A stretch of 64,000 nucleotides of DNA from Arthrobacter sunyaminii (GTDB lineage: Bacteria; Actinomycetota; Actinomycetes; Actinomycetales; Micrococcaceae). The notes under the pieces were generated by a model. That model was not told the DNA's origin and made no database searches. It saw only the letters and a program-made list of their open reading frames with translations. The position numbers and the translations under genes were made by a program. Of this stretch, positions 9,624 through 18,436 are shown piece by piece. Position 1 is the first letter of the stretch; each line of letters opens with the position of its first letter. The stretch is taken from the NCBI RefSeq assembly GCF_018866305.1, contig NZ_CP076456.1:3224001-3288000 (forward strand), read 5' to 3'.

Positions 9624-10058
9624 ATGGACAAGTTCACCGTGGAAGAAATCCTCCGCACCTTCTTCACCCTCAGCGCCGAGGGCAAACAAACAGCCACCGC
9701 AGCGCGGTACGCCAGGGTTCTGGCACAGCTGCGGCTGTACCTGGAAACAGACGGCTGGATATACCTGACCCCGGACCGTGCCGTCCTGCTGGATTTGGAA
9801 CGGAGCTTCAACCCGGAGCACGCCTTCGCGCGGATCTTCGACGCCGAGGACCTGCTCTATACGCTGCACGGCTTCCTGGACCCGCGGTGGCTGCTGCCCG
9901 GACTGCAGGACCGGCGAACCCAGGTGAGCCTGACGTCCCGGCTGGTGCAGTGGCTGTGCAGCCGGGCACTGGTGGACCCGTCGTGGCACGGCGGACAGGT
10001 GCGCGAAGTCCTGGCCGCCGCCCAAATCATGCGCCGGAACCGCGGCGGGGCAGCCTGA
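9624..10058 (+). CDS. Hypothetical protein
   Basis: 144 aa from ATG 9624, chosen because GGAAGGTGG lies just upstream; the frame stays open back to 9582. The protein starts MDKFTVEEILRTFFTLSAEG, is rich in Leu, Arg and aromatic residues, looks mostly helical, and has no signal peptide or membrane segment. I recognise no domain. It lies between the asd terminator and convergent murB, with zero bases between the two stop codons, so it is an independent small transcription unit. Confidence 0.65.
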   Translation: MDKFTVEEILRTFFTLSAEGKQTATAARYARVLAQLRLYLETDGWIYLTPDRAVLLDLERSFNPEHAFARIFDAEDLLYTLHGFLDPRWLLPGLQDRRTQVSLTSRLVQWLCSRALVDPSWHGGQVREVLAAAQIMRRNRGGAA

Positions 10059-11141
10059 TTACAGCGAGCAGTTGATGAGCAGCGGCTCCGGGTGCAGGCG
10101 AAGGCCAAAGGCTTCATCCACGCCGTCTGCCACGGCCCGCGCCACAGCCAACAGGTCCTCGGCCGAGGCGTTGCCGCGGTTGGTTACTGCAAGGGTGTGC
10201 TTGGTGGACAGGGAAGCCCGGCCGCCGGCCAGTTCGGCCCCCTGGCCGGTCTCCGGCAGGCCGAAGCCCTTGGGGAAACCGGAACGGTCAATGAGCCAGG
10301 CGGCGCTGAGCTTGACCATTCCGGGCTGTTCCACCGGGTAGCGCGGCGCCTCGGGCGGCAGATGCGCGGCCTCTTCCTCGGAAACCACCGGGTTCGTGAA
10401 GAAGGAGCCGGTGCTCCAGGTGTCCGGATCCTCGGGGTCAAGCACCATGCCCTTGCCGGCGCGCAGCCGCAGCACCTCGCGGCGGACGTCTTCGGCAGCG
10501 GCCCGCTCCCCCGCCTCCACACCGAGTGCCCGGGCCAGCTCGGCGTAGCGCACGGGCGCACTTTCCATGCCCCGGGTCAGGCCAAAGTCCACGGTCAGGA
10601 CCACGTACCGCGGTGAACCGTTCACCGTGGCGCGTTTCAGCACCGAGTCCCGGTACCCGAACTGCAGCTCTTCATTGGTGAACTGCACCACGGTACGGGT
10701 TTCCCGGTCCCAGGCGCGGACGCCGGTAATGCTGTGCGAAACATCCGCACCGTAGGCTCCCACATTCTGCACCGGCGTCGCACCGGCCAGGCCCGGAATG
10801 CCGGAGAGCGCCTCGAGGCCGGAGCAGCCCCGGCGCAGGGTTTCCGCCACCAGCTCATCCCAGGGGTGACCGGCCTGCGCACGGACGGTGACCGTGTTTT
10901 TGTCCTCGGTGAATTCCAAGCCGCGGGTGGCAACGTGGACCACCGCGCCGTCGAACCCGGCGTCGGAGATCAGCAGATTGGAACCGCCGCCCACAATCAG
11001 CAGCGGTTCCTTCGCCTCATCGGCGGCACGGACCGCACCGATGAGTTCGTCCTCGGTTTCAGCGTTGATGTAGCGGCGGGCGGGCCCGCCCACGCGGGAG
11101 GTGGTCAGGGAGGCCAGGGGCAAAGAGGTCAGCGCACTCAC
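10059..11141 (-). CDS. murB: UDP-N-acetylenolpyruvoylglucosamine reductase
   Basis: 360 aa. FAD enzyme that reduces UDP-GlcNAc-enolpyruvate to UDP-MurNAc in peptidoglycan precursor synthesis, cytoplasmic. Motifs: TTSRVGGPARRY and LIVGGGSNLLISD (FAD_binding_4), SGIPGLAGATPVQNVGAYG, the active-site serine region TGSFFTNPV, and the C-terminal LSTKHTLAVTNRG. Start is GTG 11141, overlapping the stop of the upstream MaoC gene by four bases (GTGA), so translation is coupled. The association with the two MaoC genes is one I know from other actinobacteria. Confidence 0.96.
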   Translation of the reverse strand: MSALTSLPLASLTTSRVGGPARRYINAETEDELIGAVRAADEAKEPLLIVGGGSNLLISDAGFDGAVVHVATRGLEFTEDKNTVTVRAQAGHPWDELVAETLRRGCSGLEALSGIPGLAGATPVQNVGAYGADVSHSITGVRAWDRETRTVVQFTNEELQFGYRDSVLKRATVNGSPRYVVLTVDFGLTRGMESAPVRYAELARALGVEAGERAAAEDVRREVLRLRAGKGMVLDPEDPDTWSTGSFFTNPVVSEEEAAHLPPEAPRYPVEQPGMVKLSAAWLIDRSGFPKGFGLPETGQGAELAGGRASLSTKHTLAVTNRGNASAEDLLAVARAVADGVDEAFGLRLHPEPLLINCSL

Positions 11142-11569
11142 CAGATCCGTACAACCGCCTGTGCCTTGACCAGCACCTTCTGGCCGTTGAACGTGACGGT
11201 GAGGTCCACGCGTGCGGTGGAATTGTCAGCGTCGAGCGCTCCAATTACTCCGGTGACTTCGACGACGGCGCCGGCCTCGCCGTCAACATCCTCCACCGGA
11301 ACCGGCCGGGTGAAACGCGTCTGGTAGTCGATCACGGCACCCGGATCGCCGATCCAGTCGGTCACCAGCTGCACAGCGGCGCCCATGGTGAACATGCCGT
11401 GGGCGATGACGCCGGGCAGGTCCACGCTGCGGGCAAACCGCTCGTTCCAGTGGATGGGGTTGAAGTCTCCGGACGCTCCCGCGTAACGGACCAGATCGGC
11501 GCGGGAAATCTCCAGCGTGGCCGAGCCGATTTCCTGTCCGGCGGCGAGTTCGCTTAATGCAATCGACAC
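11138..11569 (-). CDS. MaoC-family (R)-hydroxyacyl dehydratase, catalytic-type subunit
   Basis: 143 aa from GTG 11569, chosen because it follows GGAGAAGGGC and comes 4 bases after the upstream stop; an ATG further up lies inside the upstream gene. Hot-dog fold with the hydratase 2 signature YAGASGDFNPIHWNERFA (Asp and His catalytic) and IAHGMFTMG. Such subunits pair with a second MaoC-like subunit to form heterodimeric 3-hydroxyacyl dehydratases like mycobacterial HadAB. The partner is the gene immediately upstream. The natural substrate is not evident. Confidence 0.85.
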   Translation of the reverse strand: MSIALSELAAGQEIGSATLEISRADLVRYAGASGDFNPIHWNERFARSVDLPGVIAHGMFTMGAAVQLVTDWIGDPGAVIDYQTRFTRPVPVEDVDGEAGAVVEVTGVIGALDADNSTARVDLTVTFNGQKVLVKAQAVVRIW

Positions 11570-11573
11570 GGCG

Positions 11574-12023
11574 TTACTGCCCTTCTCCGCGGACGAGGAT
11601 GGATGACACGGCAGTGGCGACCTTTTCGCCCTCCGTGGTGGAGATTTCCGAGCGGGTGGTGAGCAGGGCGCCGTCGCCCATGGCCCGGACGGAATCCACG
11701 TGAAGTTCTGCAATCAGTTCATCACCGGCGACAATCGGCCGGTGATGCGTGAAGCGCTGGTCTGCGTGGACCACGCGGGTGAAGTCGATGCCGGCCTCCG
11801 GGTCGGAGATCAGCTGCGCATCGGCGCGCTGGGCCACGATGACGGCAAAGGTGGGCGGAGCCACCAGGTCCGAGTACCCCAGCTGCGCGGCCTCCGCTAC
11901 GTCATAGTGCGCGGCATGGCCGGCTTTGACCGAGCGGGCAAACTCACGGATCTTCTCGCGGCCCACTTGATAGGGCTCACTGGCGGGATAGCTGCGCCCC
12001 TGCAGTTCGGGATTGATACTCAT
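11574..12023 (-). CDS. MaoC-like dehydratase, N-terminal-type partner subunit
   Basis: 149 aa from ATG 12023, just after GAAGGGAACCAA. Contains the FAS1-like/MaoC N-terminal domain hallmarks: YEVG-like YQVGREKIREFARSV, then DLVAPPTFAVIVAQRA and DFTRVVHADQRFTHHRPIVAGDEL. It lacks the D-x-N-P-x-H catalytic set found in its neighbour, as expected for the HadA-like non-catalytic half of a HadAB-type dehydratase. Its start overlaps the upstream small membrane gene by four bases and the next gene follows after 4 bases, so the four genes form one operon with murB. Confidence 0.85.
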   Translation of the reverse strand: MSINPELQGRSYPASEPYQVGREKIREFARSVKAGHAAHYDVAEAAQLGYSDLVAPPTFAVIVAQRADAQLISDPEAGIDFTRVVHADQRFTHHRPIVAGDELIAELHVDSVRAMGDGALLTTRSEISTTEGEKVATAVSSILVRGEGQ

Positions 12024-12250
12024 TTGGTTCCCTTCATCCGGCGCCGGGCGTCCCGGGCTCGAACCACCATACCGCTCAGGTGCAGGCACATGCCCACCAC
12101 AATCACGGGCGCGGCGATGTACATCAGCAGCGGGGAATCTCCGATCGCACCGAAAACGACCATCAGCACGCCGGCTCCGGAAACCACCAGGGCGGATACA
12201 ACCAGCTTGCGATACAGGGCGGAACCGGTTTCCCACGGGGTGTTTAGCAT
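12020..12250 (-). CDS. Small two-helix membrane protein
   Basis: 76 aa from ATG 12250 (GGGGG lies close before it); a GTG at 12274 is an alternative start. Two transmembrane helices separated by a short loop (LVVSALVVSGAGVLMVVFGA and LLMYIAAPVIVVGMCLHLSG), ending in a basic tail RARDARRRMKGTK that should face the cytoplasm. No known domain. First gene of the operon leading through the MaoC pair to murB, overlapping the next gene by four bases (ATGA). Confidence 0.7.
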   Translation of the reverse strand: MLNTPWETGSALYRKLVVSALVVSGAGVLMVVFGAIGDSPLLMYIAAPVIVVGMCLHLSGMVVRARDARRRMKGTK

Positions 12251-12319
12251 GCCCCCAGAATACAGGCGGGGCACCTCCTGCCGCGAAACGGGGGTCCGGG
12301 GCCGGGAGCCTTCCTGACG

Positions 12320-13249
12320 CTAAAAGAGCGCAGTCTGCAGGGCAGGAAGCCGTGCCTGATAGGCGCCGAGGTTCAGCCGGCGGCCCTTCAGCCGGGCCAG
12401 ATCGGCAAGGAGCGGTGTGTCCGAACCTTCCACCGTCACCAGTGCCGCTGCTCCCACCATGGCTTCAATGACCATGGCGTGCTCGCCGCTGCCCGGATCC
12501 AGCGGATAGGCAACAGCCCCGGCCGCGTCCAGCACCACCCGTGCCTGGGCCGGACGCTCCCAGGTTTCAGCCACCACGCTGAATCCGCGGATGCCCGCCC
12601 CGGCCAGCAGTTCCCGGACCTTCGCCGCGTGCAGGGAGTTGGTCCGGTCCAGGAATTCCTCCGCCAGCGGCTGCGTCAGGGCAGCGGCCTTGGTGCCGGC
12701 ACGCACCGCCTGCACCAGTCCCGCTTCAGCTGTGACCAGGTCTTCCAGGATGCGCACCACCCGCCCGTCGTCTGCGCGGGCCACGTAGCGCGCGGCCACC
12801 GCGCCCTGTTCCACGAGGCGCAGGCGTTTCCTTCCGGCTGCAGCGGTCCCCACCTTGCTCGTGCCGTCCGCAAAGGTGGCAACGTACAGCCAGTGCGGCT
12901 GCTCGAGGTACAGCTGAAGTCCCGGCGACGCGATTCCGGACCGGTGGACGTTATGCACCAGCCGCCAGTCGTCGCGGGCGAAGCAGGGCCCGCACTGATA
13001 GCCGCGTTCTGCCGCCGAATGCTCAGGGCAGGGCTGGGCGATGCGGGTGTGCCGGTCCTGCACCTTCACCGACCCCAGGCAGTGCCGCAGCGCGCCGTCC
13101 TCGCCGGGAAGAACCCGGTAGGACAGGACGGTCCCGGCGTTGAGCCTCATCTGCAAGGACACGCCAACAGGCGAGCGCAGCGCAAGATACGGACCGTCGT
13201 CGTCCCACGAAACTCCGGCGCTCAGATACCGGCCGGGGGCAGTCGTCAC
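12320..13249 (-). CDS. DUF2797-family protein with a cysteine cluster
   Basis: 309 aa from GTG 13249, preceded by TGGAG at suitable spacing; a TTG at 13285 is an alternative start. Cys and His residues cluster in CPEHSAAERGYQCGPCFARDD (split here: C-P-E-H, then YQCGPCFARDD), suggesting a metal site. Next comes WLYVATFADGTSKVGTA and RLVEQGA. I associate this pattern with DUF2797, a family without a described function. The Y-V-A-T/K-V-G-T segment has a faint GIY-YIG look, but the catalytic set of that nuclease fold is not clear. It stands alone between two hairpins. Confidence 0.7.
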   Translation of the reverse strand: MTTAPGRYLSAGVSWDDDGPYLALRSPVGVSLQMRLNAGTVLSYRVLPGEDGALRHCLGSVKVQDRHTRIAQPCPEHSAAERGYQCGPCFARDDWRLVHNVHRSGIASPGLQLYLEQPHWLYVATFADGTSKVGTAAAGRKRLRLVEQGAVAARYVARADDGRVVRILEDLVTAEAGLVQAVRAGTKAAALTQPLAEEFLDRTNSLHAAKVRELLAGAGIRGFSVVAETWERPAQARVVLDAAGAVAYPLDPGSGEHAMVIEAMVGAAALVTVEGSDTPLLADLARLKGRRLNLGAYQARLPALQTALF

Positions 13250-13291
13250 GGGTGAATCTCCAGAGAAAAAGGGAACAGGGCGCAAAGCGAA

Positions 13292-13322
13292 GGGCGGGGA
13301 GACGCCTGCGCGTGTCCCCGCC
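13292..13322 (-). terminator. Hairpin after the PfpI-like gene
   Basis: Perfect 9-base arms (GGGCGGGGA / TCCCCGCCC) with a 13-base loop, 20 bases past the stop of the PfpI-like gene. There is no strong T-tract, so termination is probable rather than certain. Confidence 0.5.
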
Positions 13323-13342
13323 CCATTATCCCGCTTGACCGG

Positions 13343-13909
13343 TTAGGCGTGCTGTCCCTCGTGCTCGCCCTCGGCAATTTCCTCCAGCAGCTTGTCGTTG
13401 AAGGCCGGCAAATCATCCGGGTTGCGGCTGGTCACCAGGCCCTGGTCCACCACCACTTCCTCGTCGCTCCAGTTGGCGCCGGCGTTCTTGAGGTCCGTAG
13501 CCAGCGTGTAGTAAGAGGTCAGGTCACGGCCCTTAACGACGCCGGCCTCGATCAGCAGCCACGGTCCGTGGCAGATGGATGCCACCGGCTTGTGCGCTTC
13601 GAAGAACGCCCGCGTGAAAGCCTGGGCGTCCTTGTCCACGCGCAGGAAGTCAGCGTTGACCACGCCACCGGGCAGGACCAAGGCATCGAAATCATCGGCG
13701 TTGGCCTCAGCCACGGGCAGGTCAACGGTAAACGTCTCGCCCTTGTCCACGCCGTCGAAGCCCTGGACCGTGCCGCTGGACGGTGAGACCAGGGTGGGCA
13801 CGCCGCCTGCGGCTTTCACGGCCTCCCAGGGGCTGGTGAGCTCGATCTGTTCCACACCGTCAGTGAGGAGAAAAGCGACCTTCTTGCCGGAAATATCATG
13901 TTCAGACAT
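13343..13909 (-). CDS. DJ-1/PfpI-family protein (YhbO/PfpI type)
   Basis: 188 aa from ATG 13909, with GGAGG 4 bases upstream; the frame is open further up without a better site. DJ-1/PfpI fold: KVAFLLTDGVEQIELTSPWEAV at the N-terminus, LVLPGGVVNADFLR, and the nucleophile elbow ASICHGPWLLIEAG with Cys113-His114. Family members are annotated as intracellular protease/amidase, and some act as deglycases or glyoxalases protecting proteins from carbonyl stress. The substrate cannot be fixed from sequence. Monocistronic by context. Confidence 0.88.
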   Translation of the reverse strand: MSEHDISGKKVAFLLTDGVEQIELTSPWEAVKAAGGVPTLVSPSSGTVQGFDGVDKGETFTVDLPVAEANADDFDALVLPGGVVNADFLRVDKDAQAFTRAFFEAHKPVASICHGPWLLIEAGVVKGRDLTSYYTLATDLKNAGANWSDEEVVVDQGLVTSRNPDDLPAFNDKLLEEIAEGEHEGQHA

Positions 13910-14025
13910 GTTGCCTCCGTTTCGCAGACTTCTAGGGGCGGTATGTATCCGCCTGGAACCGAACGATTCCGTTGCCCCCACCCTAGGAAAAACCGGCGAC
14001 AATAAGCAAGCTGACTAAATGCCCG

Positions 14026-15297
14026 TTAGCTGGCAGACAGGCCCTCGGCGACTGCGGCAGCAGCTGCCAGCCAGGCCCGCTGGGTGGCAGGGCGCAGTGA
14101 ACCGTAGCGGATCTGGCCCTTGCGCAGCGCCGCATCGTAGGGAATGGTCACCGTGGCCCGGGCCAGCGGTTCGAAGCCGCGGGCAACGCCGCGGACCTGG
14201 GCATCGGTTCCGTTACGGTCCGACTGGCTGACGATGACGACGGCGTTGGTGGCGAGTTCGGCGAACATTCCGCCGCGCTCCTGGAGGGCTTCGAGCAGGA
14301 GGGCTCCGGCCTCGGCGTGTTCCTCAACCGTGGTGGTGGCAATGACGAGCTGATCGGTGTGGTGGATCATCCGCAGCCAGCGCTCTGCGCTTTCATCGTT
14401 GCCCGAGTCCACCAGGTTGAGCCGGAAGTACTTCGAGGCCACCTCATGCAGGGCGTCGAAGTCCGCCATGGTGATCTTCTGTTCGGAGGCCAGGACGTCG
14501 GGCTTGGAGCGCAGGACGTCAAACTTGTCCTCCGTCTGGTGATGCACAAAGCGGGCCAGCAGGGCGGACTGGGCCGACGGGGACAGCAGGTTGCCGGTGT
14601 TCGGCAGCAGGTCCATGACGGTGGAGTCATGCGGCCCCTGCTCGGTGCGCCAGCCCAGGGTTCCGCGGGTTTCGTTGTTGTCCCAGGCCAGAACCGGACC
14701 CCCGCCGTTGCGGGCGAATACGGCCGCCAGCATGACGGTGGTGGGTGTCTTGTTGGCACCGCCCTTGCCGTTGACCACGGAGATGGTCCTTGGACCGGGC
14801 CAATGCTGGCTGACAGCCCGGATGTCACGGCGCTCGGCCTGCTCGGACTCGGACGGGGACATCCGAATCCCCATGCTGCTCAGCAGTCCGCGGAAGCCGC
14901 GGGTGGCCGGAATCCGGGCAGTCCGGGTGTCCAGGAAGGAGGCCCGGCGCCGGGCGGTGGCACGCGTTTCCGGTTCCCCGGCGATGACACTGCTCCAGTC
15001 CGGCGCAACGGTTTGTTCGGCGGCGAGCCCGGTCTCCGCGGCATACCCGGCTTCGTCCTCCCAAACCAGAGGCGGGTTGTCCTGCCGGAGGGATTCCGCG
15101 AAGCCGGCGGGCGGCTGGGCTGGCGGCTGGACAGGTGGCTGGGCAGGCGGAACGGGAGCGGACACCGCCGCGGTGCGGCCCTCGATCCCCCGCCGGCTGC
15201 GCCGGCTCATCGCAGGAAGATTGGCTGCTTCCCGCCCCTCAGAGCCTTGGGTGAAATGGTCTTGGGCAGCGGGGTATTCAGGACTGGGCTCGCGCAT
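14026..15297 (-). CDS. ParA/MinD-like ATPase with proline-rich N-terminus
   Basis: 423 aa. Residues 1-160 are low-complexity, with PPAQPPVQPPAQPP around 50-63 and basic patches. The ATPase domain starts near residue 170: TISVVNGKGG then ANKTPTTVML is a deviant Walker A (Lys178 and Lys183), with Asn182 where ParA/MinD usually has Gly. LAWDNNETRGTLG replaces the usual D-x-D-P, and FRLNLVDSGND is the Walker B region. The layout resembles EspI of mycobacterial type VII secretion, but no ESX or WXG100 gene, ParB or parS-like repeat is adjacent. I recall a similar KGGANKTPT form in other Micrococcaceae proteins. Function unknown; positioning or partitioning of a cargo is the family-based guess. Confidence 0.8.
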   Translation of the reverse strand: MREPSPEYPAAQDHFTQGSEGREAANLPAMSRRSRRGIEGRTAAVSAPVPPAQPPVQPPAQPPAGFAESLRQDNPPLVWEDEAGYAAETGLAAEQTVAPDWSSVIAGEPETRATARRRASFLDTRTARIPATRGFRGLLSSMGIRMSPSESEQAERRDIRAVSQHWPGPRTISVVNGKGGANKTPTTVMLAAVFARNGGGPVLAWDNNETRGTLGWRTEQGPHDSTVMDLLPNTGNLLSPSAQSALLARFVHHQTEDKFDVLRSKPDVLASEQKITMADFDALHEVASKYFRLNLVDSGNDESAERWLRMIHHTDQLVIATTTVEEHAEAGALLLEALQERGGMFAELATNAVVIVSQSDRNGTDAQVRGVARGFEPLARATVTIPYDAALRKGQIRYGSLRPATQRAWLAAAAAVAEGLSAS

Positions 15298-15458
15298 GTC
15301 TTCGTCTTTCGTTCCGGGCTGTGTGGTGGGCTGAACACGGGGTGCGGACAGCTCATATACCGCTGCTGCACCCCCGATTCCGCTCCCCCCGGCGAATGTA
15401 AAGGCCTTTCCACCCTACAGAAGGCCCCCGCGGCTCACAGAACCGGGCCGCGTCCGGC

Positions 15459-16742
15459 CTACTTCCCGCTCACGAAGCCCCCTGCCGCCACGCGTCCCAA
15501 CAGTTCCGTCAACAGGTCCACTCCGGCCAGCATGTCCGCGTCGCTGGTCAGTTCCTTTTCATTGTGGGAAATCCCTTCAACGCTGGGCACGAAAAGCATG
15601 ATGGTGGGCACCAGGTCCTTCAGGTTGGTGGAGTCGTGCCCGGCCAGTGTGCGGACTGTTCCGTACGGCAGGCCGAGGGACCGGGCGCAGTCGGCAGCGA
15701 GCGCCATGCCGGCCTCGTCGTAGGCCTTGGCGGCCCACACATGCTGGGCTCCCTGTTCGATGCGTACTGAGGCGGACTCCTCAATGGCGGCGATGCGCCG
15801 GTGGAGTTCGGCGTCGGCTGCGGCCAGCACATCGGCGTCGGTGCTGCGCACATCCACCAGCAGCTGAACCCGGCTGGCGACCACCACGGGAGAGTTTGGA
15901 TAGACGGTGAATTCACCGCAGGACGTTATGACGGCGTGTTCCTGGGTGCTGAACCCGTCAGCGATCTCCCGGGCCGCCACCACCAGGGCGCTGGCCCCCA
16001 GCAGTGCGTCATGCCGGTCGGCAATTACGGTGGCACCCGTATGGGCCTGTTCGCCGTGGACCGTGAACTCGTACTTGTTGGCACCCCAGGTGGATTCGAC
16101 GAGGCCGATGGTCAATCCGGCATCTTCCAGCGAGCGCCCCTGCTCAATGTGGATCTCCAGGTATGCGGCCAGGTCCAGCGAGAAATCCCCGATGGTGCCA
16201 ATGCTCTCCAGTGCTTCCCGCACCGATGTGCCGCGGGGATCGGTGGTCGCCAGGACCTGCTCCGCCGGAAGCTTGCCCGTGAACACCGCGCTGCCCATCA
16301 TGGACGGCTTGAACCGGCAGCCTTCCTCGTTGAACCAGTTAATTACCGCAATGTTGAACAGCGGCTCGTCACCGCCCGCGGCCAGTTGCTGCTGCAGCCG
16401 GATGGCCGCATGCGCCCCGGCGAGGACACCGTAAGCGCCGTCGTACCTGCCGCCCAGGGGCTGGGAATCAAGATGTGAACCCATCGCAATGTACGGCGCC
16501 CCGGGAACCAGTTCCAGCAGGGCAAACTGGTTGCCCACTTCGTCATAGCGCACCTCAAACCCGTGTCCCTCGGCCAGCCCGCGGAACCAGTTCCTGGTTT
16601 GCCCGTCCGCGGGGGTTCCGGCCTGCCGGTCCACTCCTCCCCCGGCTGTGGCTCCGAAGGTGCTCATGGAGCGGAAATCGGCGAGGAAGGCGTCGGCGTC
16701 GCTGCCGCGCAGGGACGGGGACTGGGGTGCGGTGGTGGTCAT
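15459..16742 (-). CDS. M20-family N-carbamoyl-amino-acid hydrolase / allantoate amidohydrolase-like
   Basis: 427 aa, typical of the HyuC/AtzC/AllC group of dinuclear metal amidases. Metal-binding and catalytic motifs: AMGSHLDSQPLGGRYDG, NWFNEEGCRFKPSMMGSAVFTG, EIHIEQGRSLEDAG, and the late GHDSTNLKD. The substrate (N-carbamoyl amino acid, ureidoglycolate or allantoate) cannot be told from sequence. Last gene of a four-gene minus-strand operon; its ATG overlaps the upstream amidohydrolase stop (ATGA). Context suggests it finishes hydrolysis of an imported amide. Confidence 0.88.
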   Translation of the reverse strand: MTTTAPQSPSLRGSDADAFLADFRSMSTFGATAGGGVDRQAGTPADGQTRNWFRGLAEGHGFEVRYDEVGNQFALLELVPGAPYIAMGSHLDSQPLGGRYDGAYGVLAGAHAAIRLQQQLAAGGDEPLFNIAVINWFNEEGCRFKPSMMGSAVFTGKLPAEQVLATTDPRGTSVREALESIGTIGDFSLDLAAYLEIHIEQGRSLEDAGLTIGLVESTWGANKYEFTVHGEQAHTGATVIADRHDALLGASALVVAAREIADGFSTQEHAVITSCGEFTVYPNSPVVVASRVQLLVDVRSTDADVLAAADAELHRRIAAIEESASVRIEQGAQHVWAAKAYDEAGMALAADCARSLGLPYGTVRTLAGHDSTNLKDLVPTIMLFVPSVEGISHNEKELTSDADMLAGVDLLTELLGRVAAGGFVSGK

Positions 16743-18436
16743 TGGATAGCTCCTGTTGTTGGGGCCGCCGGTTCGATGCCCGGTGCTGCTCCGGCAAGCC
16801 TGTTGTAGGTGAATTCGCCGCCCACAAGGGTGGCGAGGACTTGGAGGGCTGAAATGTCCGGCGCATCCAGCGGTGAACCGGAGAGCACCGCAAAGTCCGC
16901 GAGCTTTCCACGGCGCAGGGTGCCTTTGTCCGCGGCCGTGCCGGTGGCCTGGGCCGCCCAGTCGGTATAGGTGCGCAGCGCTTCCTCGGGGGTCAGGCCT
17001 TCGCCGGCACCGCCCAGGATTTTTCCCTTTTCGGTTTTCCGGTCCACGCAGGACTGCAGGGCACGCAGGACGTTGTTGTCCGCCACCGGCAGATCCGAGC
17101 TGCCCGCCACCAGGATTCCCGCGTCAACCAGGGACCGCCCGCGGTACAGCCAGCCCTCGCGCTCCGGCCCCACCATGGCGGCGAACTGGTCCCCGAGGGG
17201 ACCAATGAACGCTGCCTGCGGGGTAACGGCAATGCCTGCGGCGGCGACGGCGGCCAACTGGTCAGGGCGGGCGATGCCAAAGTGTTCAATCCGGTTGGGC
17301 AGGGCGTTGCGGCCGTAGCGTTCCTGGCACGCAACAATGATTTCGGTCGCCAGGTCGATTGCTGCATCCCCAATCGCGTGCAGGGCGATAGGCCAGCCGG
17401 CCCGGTAGGCGGCGTCGACGCGTTCGCGGTAGACATCGGGATCATCAAGCAGGTACCCGGTGTTGTGCGGATGTCCGCAGTAGTCTTCGGTGACCGCCGC
17501 CGTCGCGCCCAGCAGCGAGCCGTCCATGAACACCTTGACCGGACCAAGGGATAACCGCTCATCGCCAAAACCGGCCACCACCCCCAGGTCCAGCCCGCGG
17601 CCGGCTCCGGTGCCGTGCATGTCGGTTTCATTGGCCTGCAGCGGCTGCAGGGAATCCAGTGCCGGCATCAGCTGAGCTCTGGCATGCAAACGTCCCGCGG
17701 CGGCCGCCTGCTGATACGCCGAAACTTCCACCGGACTGTGGCCGATCCAGCCGCCGCCCACGCCGGCTTCGGTGAAACTGGTGATGCCGACGGCGGCGTA
17801 GCGGGCGGTGGCTGCGTCCAGGGCTTTAACGATTTGTGTCACCGGATAGGGCAGCAGCAGGCCCTGCAGCAGCTGCTGGGCTGCTTCCTCCACGATTCCG
17901 TTGGGTGATCCGTCCTCTGCCCTGCGGACGGCGCCGCCGGTGGGATCCGCGAACCCCGGTTCAAAGACGCCCGCCAGCTGCAGCGTGGCGGTGTTGGTAA
18001 TGGACAGGTGCCCGGAGACATGGCGCAGATACAGCGGCCGGCCGCCGGTGATCCGGTCCAGCCGGTCGATGTCGGGAAAGGCCCCGCCGTGATGCTTGTG
18101 ATTGAACCCCGTTCCGTTGATCCAGGCCCCGGGTGTGTCCGCCAGCCGCTGCACTTCGTTTTCCAGCAAGGCGTACAGCTCGTCGAGGCCGCGGGCCTGC
18201 TCCAGATCGATGGCGTCCAGCCCCAGGCCCCACCAGGTGGTGTGGCAGTGTGCATCGATAAAACCGGGCACCACGGTGGCACCGTCAAGGTCGATGCTCC
18301 GTTCGGCGGTGCATCCCTCCAGCTCCTCGTCAAAGCCGGCAATCCGGCCGTTGAGCACCCCCACTGAACGGGCAGCGGGCCGCTCCTCCTCCAAGGTGAC
18401 GATGTTCCCGCCGTGCAGGATGAGGTCAAGTTTCAT
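16739..18436 (-). CDS. Amidohydrolase family 3 (YtcJ/AepA-like)
   Basis: 565 aa. Starts with LHGGNIVTLEEERPAARSVGV and PGFIDAHCHTTWWGLG (metal-binding H-x-H), continues with GTGFNHKHHGG, FMDGSLLGATAAV, IALHAIGDAAIDLA and IEHFGIARPDQL, and ends with the usual composite-domain GTLRRGKLADFAVLSG. These are hallmarks of amidohydrolase_3 enzymes, which hydrolyse C-N bonds in diverse small molecules. Four-base overlaps with both neighbours (TPP enzyme upstream, M20 hydrolase downstream) show tight translational coupling, so the three enzymes probably act on one substrate series. Confidence 0.88.
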   Translation of the reverse strand: MKLDLILHGGNIVTLEEERPAARSVGVLNGRIAGFDEELEGCTAERSIDLDGATVVPGFIDAHCHTTWWGLGLDAIDLEQARGLDELYALLENEVQRLADTPGAWINGTGFNHKHHGGAFPDIDRLDRITGGRPLYLRHVSGHLSITNTATLQLAGVFEPGFADPTGGAVRRAEDGSPNGIVEEAAQQLLQGLLLPYPVTQIVKALDAATARYAAVGITSFTEAGVGGGWIGHSPVEVSAYQQAAAAGRLHARAQLMPALDSLQPLQANETDMHGTGAGRGLDLGVVAGFGDERLSLGPVKVFMDGSLLGATAAVTEDYCGHPHNTGYLLDDPDVYRERVDAAYRAGWPIALHAIGDAAIDLATEIIVACQERYGRNALPNRIEHFGIARPDQLAAVAAAGIAVTPQAAFIGPLGDQFAAMVGPEREGWLYRGRSLVDAGILVAGSSDLPVADNNVLRALQSCVDRKTEKGKILGGAGEGLTPEEALRTYTDWAAQATGTAADKGTLRRGKLADFAVLSGSPLDAPDISALQVLATLVGGEFTYNRLAGAAPGIEPAAPTTGAIQ

